NCBI GenBank assembly: GCA_050260375.1
Contig: JBLNCA010000004.1
Location: 1 to 49,482 of the forward strand
Origin: DTFZ01 sp050260375
Lineage (GTDB): Bacteria > Bacillota > Clostridia > Christensenellales > SZUA-584
DNA: 49,482 bases
Reading direction: 5' to 3'
A program made the position numbers and the translations under genes. Of this stretch, positions 1-8,915 are shown piece by piece; within the stretch, counting starts at the first letter, position 1, and each line of letters starts with the position of its first letter. A model generated the notes under the pieces. That model did not search any database and was not told where the DNA came from. It saw only the letters and a list, made by a program, of their open reading frames with translations.

Positions 1-117
1 TCCGGCTTCCTTCAGATTCCACCTCACGATGGACACCCTTGCCTTTGGCTAACGGTTGGTGCTATCAACCCCCGTAACGGACTTTCACCGTCAAGGTCGC
101 GCGCATGCCGCGCGCAC
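1..117 (-). mobile_element. Group II intron, 5' end (domain I), truncated by window edge
   Basis: Read on the minus strand, the segment starts with GTGCG at 117, the usual 5' end of bacterial group II introns. It continues with motifs I recognise from clostridial intron domain I, such as GGTGAAAGTCCG and GTGAGGTGGAATCTGAAGG. It begins directly after the terminator hairpin and five-T tract of gdhA, the insertion site typical of class IIC introns. The rest of the intron, including any reverse transcriptase, lies outside the window. Identification is from remembered sequence similarity. Confidence 0.72.
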
Positions 118-152
118 AAAAACATGCCGTCCGGAATTTGTCCGAACGGCAT
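118..152 (-). terminator. Intrinsic terminator of gdhA
   Basis: A 12-bp inverted repeat with one mismatch pair (arms 124-135 and 141-152) is followed on the minus strand by five T residues (122-118). It lies 27 bp past the gdhA stop codon. The intron 5' end starts at the very next base. Confidence 0.85.
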
Positions 153-178
153 AATTGATTTTGTAGAATGCGCTTTGT

Positions 179-1525
179 TTAATACGCGACGCCCTGGGCT
201 ATCATGGCGTTTGCTATCTTAAGGAGTCCTGCGATGTTTGCGCCGAGCTCCAAATCTTCCGGATCGCCGTATTCCTTAGCCGTAGCGGTTGCGGTTGCGA
301 ATATATCCTTCATTATTCTCTGCAGCTGCGCGTCCACTTCTTCGAAGGTCCACGAACGCCTCTCGGAGTTCTGGCTCATCTCGAGCCCCGAAGTTGCGAC
401 GCCGCCTGCGTTTGCGGCCTTGCCGGGAGCGAAGTACACCTTGTTCTTCTTGAACAGCGCAATGGCCTGAGGCGTGCTGGGCATGTTCGCGCCTTCGCCA
501 ACATACTGGCAGCCGTTCGCTATAAGCGTCTTGGCGTCGTTCTCGTCAAGCTCGTTCTGTGTGGCGCAGGGGAGAGCTATGTCGCACTTAACCGTCCATA
601 CGCCTTTTCCTTCCTTGTATACAGAGCCGGGAACGAGCTTTGCGTATTCGCTTATGCGCCCGCGGCGTACTTCTTTTATTTCCTTGGCTATTTTCAGGTT
701 TATGCCGTTGGGGTCGTATATATATCCGTTGGAGTCGGAAAGCGTAACGACGTTGCCGCCCATCTGCTGCGCTTTTTCGACGGCATATATGGCGACGTTG
801 CCGCTGCCCGATACCGCTATCGTCTTGCCCTTCATGGATTCGCCCCGCGCTTTAAGCATCTCCGCTACGAGATAGCAAAGGCCGTAGCCCGTAGCTTCGG
901 TGCGTGCGAGCGACCCGCCGTAAGAAAGCCCTTTGCCGGTAAGTACGCCGGTAAATTCGTTCCTTAAGCGCTTGTACTGCCCGTAAAGATAACCTATCTC
1001 TCTTCCGCCCACGCCTATATCGCCGGCGGGCACGTCGGTAAACTGCCCTATATGGCGGTAGAGTTCCGTCATGAAGCTCTGGCAGAAACGCATTATCTCG
1101 CGGTCGCTCTTGCCCTTGGGGTCAAAATCGCTTCCGCCCTTGCCGCCGCCCATGGGCAGGCCTGTGAGCGCGTTTTTAAAGCATTGCTCAAACCCCAGAA
1201 ACTTGATGACTGAAAGAGTAACCGAAGGATGAAAGCGCAGTCCGCCTTTATAGGGGCCTATGGCAGAGTTGAACTGAACGCGGTAACCTCTGTTAACCTG
1301 CAGCCTGCCTTTATCGTCAAGCCAGGAAACGCGGAACGTGATTACGCGCTCAGGCTCGACTATACGCTCCATTATGCCTTCCTTTTCGAGCTCGGGATGG
1401 TGTTCAATGACCTTCTGGCAGGATTCCAGCACTTCGCTTACCGCCTGGAGAAACTCGGGTTCACCTGGGTCTCTTCTTTTTACAGCGTCAAATACACCTT
1501 TCAGATAAGAATTAGTCAAAGCCAT
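179..1525 (-). CDS. gdhA: NADP-type glutamate dehydrogenase
   Basis: Cytoplasmic enzyme that interconverts 2-oxoglutarate plus ammonium and glutamate, an entry point of nitrogen assimilation. The 448-residue length fits the hexameric bacterial NADP-dependent family. The substrate-binding stretch GPYKGGLRFHPS and the catalytic-lysine motif PMGGGKGG are present in the N-terminal half, followed by the dinucleotide-binding region with GSGNVA. The start is the ATG at 1525, preceded by TTGGAGGTTTATC. The gene appears monocistronic: it has its own terminator and diverges from uvrB across a 292-bp AT-rich gap. The cofactor preference is inferred from family resemblance. Confidence 0.95.
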   Translation of the reverse strand: MALTNSYLKGVFDAVKRRDPGEPEFLQAVSEVLESCQKVIEHHPELEKEGIMERIVEPERVITFRVSWLDDKGRLQVNRGYRVQFNSAIGPYKGGLRFHPSVTLSVIKFLGFEQCFKNALTGLPMGGGKGGSDFDPKGKSDREIMRFCQSFMTELYRHIGQFTDVPAGDIGVGGREIGYLYGQYKRLRNEFTGVLTGKGLSYGGSLARTEATGYGLCYLVAEMLKARGESMKGKTIAVSGSGNVAIYAVEKAQQMGGNVVTLSDSNGYIYDPNGINLKIAKEIKEVRRGRISEYAKLVPGSVYKEGKGVWTVKCDIALPCATQNELDENDAKTLIANGCQYVGEGANMPSTPQAIALFKKNKVYFAPGKAANAGGVATSGLEMSQNSERRSWTFEEVDAQLQRIMKDIFATATATAKEYGDPEDLELGANIAGLLKIANAMIAQGVAY

Positions 1526-1730
1526 GATAAACCTCCAATAAAAACTATCACTAAAAAGTACATTCTTAGGATATAAAATTACAGTTACAGTTTAATATAA
1601 TAGCACAATAAAACAAAAAGAAAATAGGTTTTTATATAAAAATGAAATTTTTATTTTTGAATTATTCATAATCGTCATATTATGCTATATTATTCCATTC
1701 TTCAACATTAAAAAAGGCGTATGTAAAAAT

Positions 1731-1745
1731 AGAAAAAATGTTCGA
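1731..1745. promoter_or_regulatory. Weak LexA-like half-palindrome upstream of uvrB
   Basis: GAAAAAATGTTC matches seven of the eight fixed bases of the Gram-positive SOS box GAAC-N4-GTTC and is followed by G. It lies about 20 bp upstream of the uvrB -35 box. uvrBA is commonly under SOS control in Firmicutes. The left arm is imperfect and the surroundings are AT-rich, so this is only a candidate. Confidence 0.25.
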
Positions 1746-1763
1746 TTTTTTATCTAATTTCTA

Positions 1764-1792
1764 TTGGCATACCCGTTTTGTTATTGTATACT
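1764..1792 (+). promoter_or_regulatory. Sigma-A-type promoter of uvrBA
   Basis: TTGGCA at 1764-1769 and TATACT at 1787-1792 are separated by 17 bp, placing transcription start near 1799. The uvrB start at 1818 follows GAGGTG at 1808-1813. Confidence 0.75.
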
Positions 1793-1817
1793 GTTGTGTG
1801 GCAAAACGAGGTGTGTT

Positions 1818-3779
1818 ATGGATTTTAAACTATGCGCTAAATATAAGCCGTCGGGAAGCCAGCCCGAGGCTATAGACGCGCTTGTGCGCGGCATACTGGA
1901 AGGCAAGCGCGATCAGGTGCTTCTCGGCGTCACGGGAAGCGGAAAGACGTTCACAATGGCGAACGTTATTGAGCGGCTCAACCGTCCCACGCTTGTGCTC
2001 GCGCATAATAAAACGCTCGCGGCGCAGCTTTGCGGAGAATTCCGCGAATACTTTCCGGAAAACGCCGTGGAGTTTTTCGTAAGCTACTACGACTATTATC
2101 AGCCCGAAGCGTATGTTCCGGGCCAGGATCTGTACATCGAGAAGGACGCGAGCATAAACGACGAGATAGACCGCCTGCGCCACAGCGCTACGTCCGCGCT
2201 GCATGAGAGGCGGGACGTGATAGTTGTAGCGTCCGTTTCCTGCATTTATTCGATAGGCGACCCGGAAGAGTATTTAAAGATGAGCATATCGCTGCGCCCG
2301 GGTATGGCCATATCGCGCGAAGACCTGCTCGCTCGCCTTGTCGACAACAACTACAACAGGAGCGATACCGATTTCAACAGGGGCAATTTCAGGGTGCGCG
2401 GAGACACGGTGGAGGTTTTCCCTGCAAGCACTCTTGACAAGGCTTTGCGTATAGAGTTCTTCGGCGACGAAATAGAACGCATACTCGAGATAGAGGCAAT
2501 AACGGGCCGCGCGCTCGCAATGCGCTCACATGTCGCGATATTCCCGGCGACGCACTATGCGATAGAGCACGAAGCGATGCTCTCAAAGCTCGAAGAAATA
2601 AAAGAGGACCTTGCAATACAGGTGGAAAAGTTCAAAAGCGAAGGCAAATTTTTGGAAGCGGAGCGGCTAAAGCAGCGCACTACGTACGATATAGAGATGC
2701 TGCGCGAGCTAGGCTACTGCAGCGGCATAGAGAACTACTCGCGGTATTTCGACGGCCGCAAGCCGGGCGAGCCTCCGTTTACGCTGCTTGACTATTTCCC
2801 CAAAGATTATCTGATGTTCATAGACGAGTCGCACGTAATGCTGCCGCAACTGAGAGCCATGCACAAGGGCGACTTTTCGCGCAAGGACATGCTCGTCAAA
2901 TACGGGTTCCGCCTGCCGTCCGCTTACGACAACAGGCCGCTTACGTTCGACGAGTTCAGGGAGCGGCAGGGCCAGACGGTATACGTGAGCGCCACGCCCG
3001 CCGAATACGAACGCAAGCTCGCAGGAAGCGTGGTGGAGCAGATAGTCAGGCCAACCGGGCTTATAGACCCCGAAGTGACCGTGCTGCCCGCGAAAGGGCA
3101 GGTGGAGCATCTGCTGGGAGAGATACGCGCCACAGTAAAGAAAGGGTACCGCGTACTCGCAACTACAATGACGAAAAGGATGGCGGAGCGGCTTACCGAT
3201 TACTACAGGGAGCTGGGTATCAAAGTAAGATACATGCATTCCGACGTTGAGACTTTGGAGCGCATGGAGATAATCCGTCAGCTGAGGATGGGCGAATTCG
3301 ACGTGCTTGTGGGCATAAACCTGCTGCGCGAGGGGCTCGACCTTCCCGAAGTTGCTTTGGTCGCAATACTGGACGCCGATAAGGAAGGGTTCTTAAGGAA
3401 CGAAACTTCGCTGATACAGACGATAGGGCGCGCCGCGAGGAACGCCGAAGGACGAGTGCTGCTTTACGCCGATACCGTAACCGGTTCTATGCGGCGGGCT
3501 ATGGACGAGACGAACCGCCGCCGCGAAATGCAGATGGCGTATAACAAAACGCATAATATCGTACCGAAAACGATAATAAAAGAAATGCATGAGATGATAG
3601 AGATAACAAAGCCTGTGCGCGACAGCGAGCATCTTACGAAAGAAGAAGCGATGAAGAAAGCGGCGATTGTGGAAAAACAGATGAGGCAGGCGGCAATGGA
3701 GCTTGAGTTTGAGGCTGCGGCCGCGCTGCGCGACGAACTGTTCAGGCTTAAAGAATACATAAGAAAAGGCGCAAAATGA
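1818..3779 (+). CDS. uvrB: Excinuclease ABC subunit B
   Basis: DNA-damage-verifying helicase of nucleotide excision repair, acting with UvrA and UvrC. From the ATG at 1818 it is 653 residues, the usual length. Visible are the Walker A motif GVTGSGKT (residues 37-44), the beta-hairpin region with YYDYYQPEAYVPG near residue 90, the DExH box IDESH near residue 335, helicase motifs V/VI (GINLLREGLDLPEV, QTIGRAARN) and a C-terminal UVR motif. An upstream in-frame ATG at 1764 lies inside the promoter, so 1818 with its GAGGTG ribosome site is preferred. The gene overlaps uvrA by 4 bp, so the two form one operon. Confidence 0.97.
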   Translation: MDFKLCAKYKPSGSQPEAIDALVRGILEGKRDQVLLGVTGSGKTFTMANVIERLNRPTLVLAHNKTLAAQLCGEFREYFPENAVEFFVSYYDYYQPEAYVPGQDLYIEKDASINDEIDRLRHSATSALHERRDVIVVASVSCIYSIGDPEEYLKMSISLRPGMAISREDLLARLVDNNYNRSDTDFNRGNFRVRGDTVEVFPASTLDKALRIEFFGDEIERILEIEAITGRALAMRSHVAIFPATHYAIEHEAMLSKLEEIKEDLAIQVEKFKSEGKFLEAERLKQRTTYDIEMLRELGYCSGIENYSRYFDGRKPGEPPFTLLDYFPKDYLMFIDESHVMLPQLRAMHKGDFSRKDMLVKYGFRLPSAYDNRPLTFDEFRERQGQTVYVSATPAEYERKLAGSVVEQIVRPTGLIDPEVTVLPAKGQVEHLLGEIRATVKKGYRVLATTMTKRMAERLTDYYRELGIKVRYMHSDVETLERMEIIRQLRMGEFDVLVGINLLREGLDLPEVALVAILDADKEGFLRNETSLIQTIGRAARNAEGRVLLYADTVTGSMRRAMDETNRRREMQMAYNKTHNIVPKTIIKEMHEMIEITKPVRDSEHLTKEEAMKKAAIVEKQMRQAAMELEFEAAAALRDELFRLKEYIRKGAK

Positions 3780-6601
3780 ATTACATAACTGTTAAAGGGG
3801 CAAGAGAACACAATTTAAAGAACATAGACGTGAAGATACCGAGGAACAAGCTCGTTGTAATAACGGGTCTCTCGGGCAGCGGCAAATCGTCGCTCGCGTT
3901 CGATACGATATACGCGGAAGGGCAGAGGCGCTACGTGGAGTCGCTGTCCTCTTACGCCCGCCTGTTTTTGGGGCAGATGGACAAGCCGGACGTCGATTCT
4001 ATTGACGGACTTTCTCCCGCTATTTCGATTGACCAGAAGACTACGAGCAGGAACCCGCGCTCTACCGTCGGCACGGTCACGGAGATACACGATTATTTAA
4101 GGCTGGTGTACGCTAGGGCTGGCGTACCGCATTGCGTAAAATGCGGCAAAAGGATAGAGCGGCAGACCGTGGACCAGATAATTGACGAGATAAAGAAGAT
4201 GCCCCCAGGCTCAAAGATAATGATAATGTCGCCCGTGGTTTCGGGCCGCAAAGGGCAGTATACCAAGGTGTTTGAGGACTTGAGCCGCTCGGGCTATACG
4301 CGCGCAATAGTGGACGGCATAACGTATATGCTCGACGAAGAGATACCTCTCGACAAGAACAAGAAGCACACTATTGACGTGGTGGTTGACAGACTCGTGC
4401 TTAAGGAGAACATGGACACAAGGCTGCACGACTCCATCGAGACGGCGCTCTCTTTAAGCGACGGAGTCGTTAAGGTTCTCGACACGGCAACCAACACCGA
4501 GAAGCGGTATTCGCAGAACTACGCGTGCATAGACTGCGGCATAAGCATAGAAGAGATATCGCCTAGGATGTTTTCTTTCAACGCTCCTTACGGAGCTTGC
4601 CCTCATTGCCACGGCCTAGGAACTATAATGAAGGTGGACGAAGACCTCGTTGTGCCCGACAAGACAAAGTCGCTCGCAGAAGGCGCGGTGCGCGTATCGG
4701 GCTGGAACAGCGCCTCGAAGGACAGCTGGGGCTCGCAGTATTTTAAAGGCATGGCGAAGCACTACGGCTTCGACCTGAACACGCCTTTTTGCGAACTGGA
4801 CAGGAGTATACAGGAAAAGATACTGTACGGCACGCAGAACGAGCGCTTCGAAATAGACTATTCTTCGGAATACGGGCAGGGAACGTTTTTAAACCGCTTT
4901 GAGGGCATAATACCCAACCTTGAGCGCCGGTATATGCAGACCGACTCCGATATGATGAAGGCCGAGATAGAGCAGTATATGACTACGCTGCTTTGTCCCG
5001 TATGCAACGGTGCAAGATTAAAGCCCGAACCGCTCGCGGTAAAGCTGGGCGGCAAGAATATAGCCGAGCTTTCGGATATGCCGATAGACGAAGTAATAAA
5101 GTTTTTCGACAACCTGGAGCTTACCGAAAAGCAGCGCATAATAGCGGACAGGATATTAAAAGAGCTGCGGGCGCGCTTGAACTTCCTTAAAAACGTAGGG
5201 CTATCTTACCTCACGCTTTCAAGGAGCGCGGGCACGCTTTCGGGCGGGGAGGCGCAGCGCATACGGCTCGCCACACAGATAGGCTCGGGGCTTTCCGGCG
5301 TGCTTTACATACTGGACGAGCCGAGCATAGGCCTTCATCAGCGCGACAACGAAAAGCTGCTAGACACGCTGCGGATGCTGCAGTCGCTGGGCAACACGCT
5401 TATCGTCGTGGAGCACGACGAAGACACCATTCGCAGCGCCGACTATGTGATAGACATAGGCCCGGGCGCGGGCGTACACGGCGGGCAGGTTGTTTCGGCG
5501 GGCACTCCCGAACAGATAGCTGCCGACGAAAATTCGATAACCGGGCAGTATCTCTCGGGAGCAAAAACGATAGAAGTGCCGGCAAAGAGGAGGGCTCCCA
5601 GCGGATACTTTACGGTAATAGGTGCGAGCGAGAACAACTTAAAGAACATTGACGTTACTTTCCCGCTGGGCGTGATAACCGCCGTTACCGGAGTTTCGGG
5701 CAGCGGCAAGTCCACGTTGGTCAGCGAGATACTCTACAAGGCGCTCGCGAAAAAAATACACCGTGCCAAGGATAAGCCCGGCAGGCACGAAAAAATAGTG
5801 GGCGCTGAGCTTATAGACAAAGTCGTCGACATAGACCAGAGCCCGATAGGAAGGACGCCGCGTTCCAACCCCGCTACGTATACCGGAGTGTTCACGTTCA
5901 TACGCGACCTGTTTGCTTCAACAAAGGACGCCAAGGTAAGGGGCTTTGGCAAGGGAAGGTTTTCTTTCAACGTAAAAGGCGGGCGCTGCGAAGCGTGCAG
6001 CGGCGACGGCATCATAAAGATAGAGATGCATTTCCTGCCTGACGTTTACGTGCCCTGCGAAGTCTGCAAGGGCGCAAGGTACAACCGCGAGACTCTTGAG
6101 GTAAAGTATAAGGGCAAGAACATACAGGAAGTTCTCGACATGACCGTTGAGGAAGCAGAAAGCTTTTTCTCGGGCATTCCGGCCATATACGACAAACTTG
6201 CTGTATTAAAGGACGTGGGGCTTGGTTACATAAAGCTGGGGCAGCCGTCTACTACGCTTTCGGGCGGAGAGGCGCAGCGCGTAAAGCTCGCCACTCACCT
6301 TTCAAAGAAGCAGACGGGCAACACGCTTTTCATACTCGACGAGCCTACTACGGGGCTGCACACCGACGACGTTAAAAAGCTGATATCGATACTATCAAGG
6401 CTCGCGGACAAAGGCAACACCGTGATAGTTATTGAGCACAACCTCGACGTTATAAAGTGCGCCGACTACTGCATAGACTTAGGCCCCGACGGTGGCGACG
6501 CCGGCGGCCTCGTGATAGCCCAAGGCACGCCCGAGGAAGTAGCAAACACGAGCGGCAGCGCCACGGGCGAGCATCTTAAAAAGGTGCTGTCAAAAAAATA
6601 G
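3776..6601 (+). CDS. uvrA: Excinuclease ABC subunit A
   Basis: ATPase that scans DNA for lesions and loads UvrB in nucleotide excision repair. The 941 residues match the family. Two ABC modules are visible: Walker A GLSGSGKSS (residues 31-39) and GVSGSGKST near residue 640, with the signature LSGGEAQR in both. CxxC zinc-finger pairs occur in both halves (for example CPHCHG, CEACSG and CEVCKG). ATGA overlap with uvrB indicates translational coupling. The stop is 5 bp from the stop of the convergent membrane-protein gene, and I see no clear terminator between them. Confidence 0.97.
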   Translation: MNYITVKGAREHNLKNIDVKIPRNKLVVITGLSGSGKSSLAFDTIYAEGQRRYVESLSSYARLFLGQMDKPDVDSIDGLSPAISIDQKTTSRNPRSTVGTVTEIHDYLRLVYARAGVPHCVKCGKRIERQTVDQIIDEIKKMPPGSKIMIMSPVVSGRKGQYTKVFEDLSRSGYTRAIVDGITYMLDEEIPLDKNKKHTIDVVVDRLVLKENMDTRLHDSIETALSLSDGVVKVLDTATNTEKRYSQNYACIDCGISIEEISPRMFSFNAPYGACPHCHGLGTIMKVDEDLVVPDKTKSLAEGAVRVSGWNSASKDSWGSQYFKGMAKHYGFDLNTPFCELDRSIQEKILYGTQNERFEIDYSSEYGQGTFLNRFEGIIPNLERRYMQTDSDMMKAEIEQYMTTLLCPVCNGARLKPEPLAVKLGGKNIAELSDMPIDEVIKFFDNLELTEKQRIIADRILKELRARLNFLKNVGLSYLTLSRSAGTLSGGEAQRIRLATQIGSGLSGVLYILDEPSIGLHQRDNEKLLDTLRMLQSLGNTLIVVEHDEDTIRSADYVIDIGPGAGVHGGQVVSAGTPEQIAADENSITGQYLSGAKTIEVPAKRRAPSGYFTVIGASENNLKNIDVTFPLGVITAVTGVSGSGKSTLVSEILYKALAKKIHRAKDKPGRHEKIVGAELIDKVVDIDQSPIGRTPRSNPATYTGVFTFIRDLFASTKDAKVRGFGKGRFSFNVKGGRCEACSGDGIIKIEMHFLPDVYVPCEVCKGARYNRETLEVKYKGKNIQEVLDMTVEEAESFFSGIPAIYDKLAVLKDVGLGYIKLGQPSTTLSGGEAQRVKLATHLSKKQTGNTLFILDEPTTGLHTDDVKKLISILSRLADKGNTVIVIEHNLDVIKCADYCIDLGPDGGDAGGLVIAQGTPEEVANTSGSATGEHLKKVLSKK

Positions 6602-6606
6602 AATAT

Positions 6607-7479
6607 TCAACGCCTCTTGGGAAGCAGCATCAGCATTGATGTTGCTTTTTTATATTCCGCGTAGCCTTGCTTTGTCTCTATCAGCCGCTTTTCCATCATC
6701 GGTATGCTTATGAACACGAAAAGCAGCGTTATTGCCACAGGCGCGAATACCGTCCAAACAATACCCGGAATTACGCTTACCTGCATTATAAACACGCCCC
6801 ACCAGAACGAAACCTCCCCCAGGTAATTTGGATGCCGCGAGTAGCGCCACAGCCCCGAATCCATATTCAGGCCGCTGTTTTTCTCAGCGCGCTTAAAAGC
6901 TCTCAGCTGGGCGTCGGATACTATCTCTAGCACTACCGCGGCCGCGCATACTGCGGCGCCCAGCACCGTTATAACGTTTATGCCCGACGCATTCATTATG
7001 GCGTAGTACGCGGGTATCATCCCCGCGAACACGAACAGAGTAGGCAGCATGTTTATGCCGAAAAAGTTCGTTAAAAACCACAGCTTAGGGTTCCTGTCGC
7101 GCAGCATCGTATAACGCCAGTCCTGATGCCGCATGCCCCTCCAGCCGGTAATCCAGTTCAGCGTAAGCCTTACGCCCCAAAACAGGAATAATAACAGATA
7201 TAACAGCGAGACGGCGCTTATGTTTCGGGCAAGAATAATAAACGCAATCACAAGCACTATTGGGGCTACGCTCCAGTAAGGGTCGTACATGCTCGCGTTA
7301 TTGAATATAACGCCGGCAAACCATACAACTATTGTGGCGACGGCGTCCGCGGCAAGAAACGATAGCAGAGTATCCCAAGCGCCCGAAAGCAAATTAAAGA
7401 CGACAACGCCCGCCGCAAAAGAAATTATATATACGATGGCGACAACAATAAGAGAAGCGGTTTTTGATAGCTTTGTCAT
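6607..7479 (-). CDS. DUF1295-like membrane protein (steroid-reductase/ICMT-like fold)
   Basis: A polytopic inner-membrane protein of about 290 residues with roughly seven hydrophobic segments. The C-terminal motif RYSRHPNYLGE followed by a tryptophan-rich helix is the cofactor-binding signature shared by DUF1295 proteins, steroid 5-alpha-reductase-like enzymes and isoprenylcysteine methyltransferases. The start at 7479 is chosen because GGAGGGTGCCGTTAT precedes it; a longer frame from 7506 lacks a ribosome site. A TATAAT on the minus strand (7512-7517) may be its -10 box. The substrate is unknown. Confidence 0.8.
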   Translation of the reverse strand: MTKLSKTASLIVVAIVYIISFAAGVVVFNLLSGAWDTLLSFLAADAVATIVVWFAGVIFNNASMYDPYWSVAPIVLVIAFIILARNISAVSLLYLLLFLFWGVRLTLNWITGWRGMRHQDWRYTMLRDRNPKLWFLTNFFGINMLPTLFVFAGMIPAYYAIMNASGINVITVLGAAVCAAAVVLEIVSDAQLRAFKRAEKNSGLNMDSGLWRYSRHPNYLGEVSFWWGVFIMQVSVIPGIVWTVFAPVAITLLFVFISIPMMEKRLIETKQGYAEYKKATSMLMLLPKRR

Positions 7480-7563
7480 ATAACGGCACCCTCCATAATT
7501 CGTCATGTGCCATTATACAACATTCATACGCCGCATATAAATACTTTAATCTAAAACCAAAGG

Positions 7564-8235
7564 CTAGCTGCCGGTGTTCATGCCGCCCGCGTTCATGCCG
7601 CCCATGAATTTCATCATGTCTTCCGGGCGGAAGTTTTTCATGGATGCCATCATACGTATCATGTTCTGCATGTTGCGTATGTTGGCCTGCTCCGCGGGAG
7701 GCATGAACATCGAAATTGCCTCGAACATATCTTCGGGCGACGAGTTTTTCATGTTGCGCAGCTTTTCTATGCGCTTTAGCATCTTTTCAAAGTTTTCCTG
7801 CATTTTAACCGACCTTTGAAGCCTTTGCATCATATTGCCCGTATCACGTTCGGCGTATTTCTGCATTATTTCAAGAAGCGAATACTGCCGCGAAAATTTT
7901 GAGTAATCGGCAAGGCCTGCATTGGTGCGAGGAGGCCATTCTTCGGGGCCGCTCTTTCTGAAATCGTCCGATATCTGTATCGCGCCTATTACGCTATGTA
8001 TCGCCGCTTTATCTCCCGCGGAGACATAAGGTTCAATCTCCTTCAGCATGCTGAGCAGCCTGTCTTGCCTCATACCGTCCTTTAGCACCATCGCCAGAAG
8101 GAAGCTCAGTTCGGGCGAGAACGATGCGTTTCTCATAAGGTCTTCGTAGCTTATCTTGCTTTGCGGAACAGGCGGACGCCTCATAGTGTCGCTGCGCCGC
8201 GGCGCCGGCCGCCCGCTGTACGGGAATCTTAGCAT
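7564..8235 (-). CDS. Helical Met-rich protein of unknown function
   Basis: I do not recognise this 223-residue protein. It has a basic, proline-rich N terminus (about 30 residues), a helical middle with hydrophobic heptads, and a strikingly Met-rich C terminus (MPPAEQANIRNMQNMIRMM, then FMGGMNAGGMNTG). No signal peptide or membrane segment is visible. The ATG at 8235 has AAGGAG 8 bp upstream. It is divergent from the small helical gene at 8363 across 127 bp. The two proteins share a C-terminal pattern of Pro-x-x-x-Gln followed by a repeated Met-Ile helix, hinting at common ancestry or partnership. Confidence 0.7.
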   Translation of the reverse strand: MLRFPYSGRPAPRRSDTMRRPPVPQSKISYEDLMRNASFSPELSFLLAMVLKDGMRQDRLLSMLKEIEPYVSAGDKAAIHSVIGAIQISDDFRKSGPEEWPPRTNAGLADYSKFSRQYSLLEIMQKYAERDTGNMMQRLQRSVKMQENFEKMLKRIEKLRNMKNSSPEDMFEAISMFMPPAEQANIRNMQNMIRMMASMKNFRPEDMMKFMGGMNAGGMNTGS

Positions 8236-8362
8236 GGCGTTGTCTCCTTATTTTAGTCTCTTTTATTGTATGCCGCCAAATAAGCCGCTGTGCACAAAGC
8301 GGGGCTTGAAAGAATATACATATTACTGACATTTCGCGCAGCTAACGAGGAGGAAAGCCCAT

Positions 8363-8710
8363 ATGGCAAAAAAAGATTTAAGGCAGATGAAAAATGAAAA
8401 ATCCGGAAAAGCTCCTGTAAGCAAGAAGGATATCTACGAAATGGCCCAAAAAGCCAATTTGCGCCCGGACCTCGACAAGGTCGACAACAAAGACATACAG
8501 AACATGCAACAGGTAATATCGAAATACGAGAACAAGAGCGAAAACGAGCTCATGGGCGAACTTGAACGCATGATACAAAACGGGCGCAAAGACGGATCTT
8601 TTTCCAACGAGATGCTGGACGCATTGGTTAAGAATGTCGCGCCGATGATGAATTCGTCACAGCGCAAAAAGCTTGACAGCATAGCAAAAATGATAAAGAG
8701 CAAGCAATAG
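8363..8710 (+). CDS. Small helical protein of unknown function
   Basis: A 115-residue lysine-rich, almost entirely helical cytoplasmic protein. The start has a near-perfect ribosome site (GAGGAGG 8 bp upstream of the ATG). The first 25 residues are charged and probably disordered. The C terminus (APMMNSSQRKKLDSIAKMI) resembles the C-terminal helix of the divergently encoded protein at 7564-8235. No catalytic motif is visible. Confidence 0.7.
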   Translation: MAKKDLRQMKNEKSGKAPVSKKDIYEMAQKANLRPDLDKVDNKDIQNMQQVISKYENKSENELMGELERMIQNGRKDGSFSNEMLDALVKNVAPMMNSSQRKKLDSIAKMIKSKQ

Positions 8711-8915
8711 CGCGTCTATACATAGCAAAATACGTCTTTATTCTTACGCCATTTTCTTGTTGCATTGTTTTTTAAGCCTGCCCTTAAGGCTGCTCGGCAG
8801 GGGGCGTTAAAATGCTCATTACATTTATCGGGATTCGGGGCTCGGCGGTAATATTTTGATAGTGCGTTTTATTTTTTATGATATAATTGAAAAATAACAT
8901 CGAGAGGGTTTTAAT

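Noticed and set aside
204..875. Plus-strand open frames opposite gdhA
   Set aside because: Shadows of the well-supported gdhA coding strand, with no ribosome sites or family resemblance.
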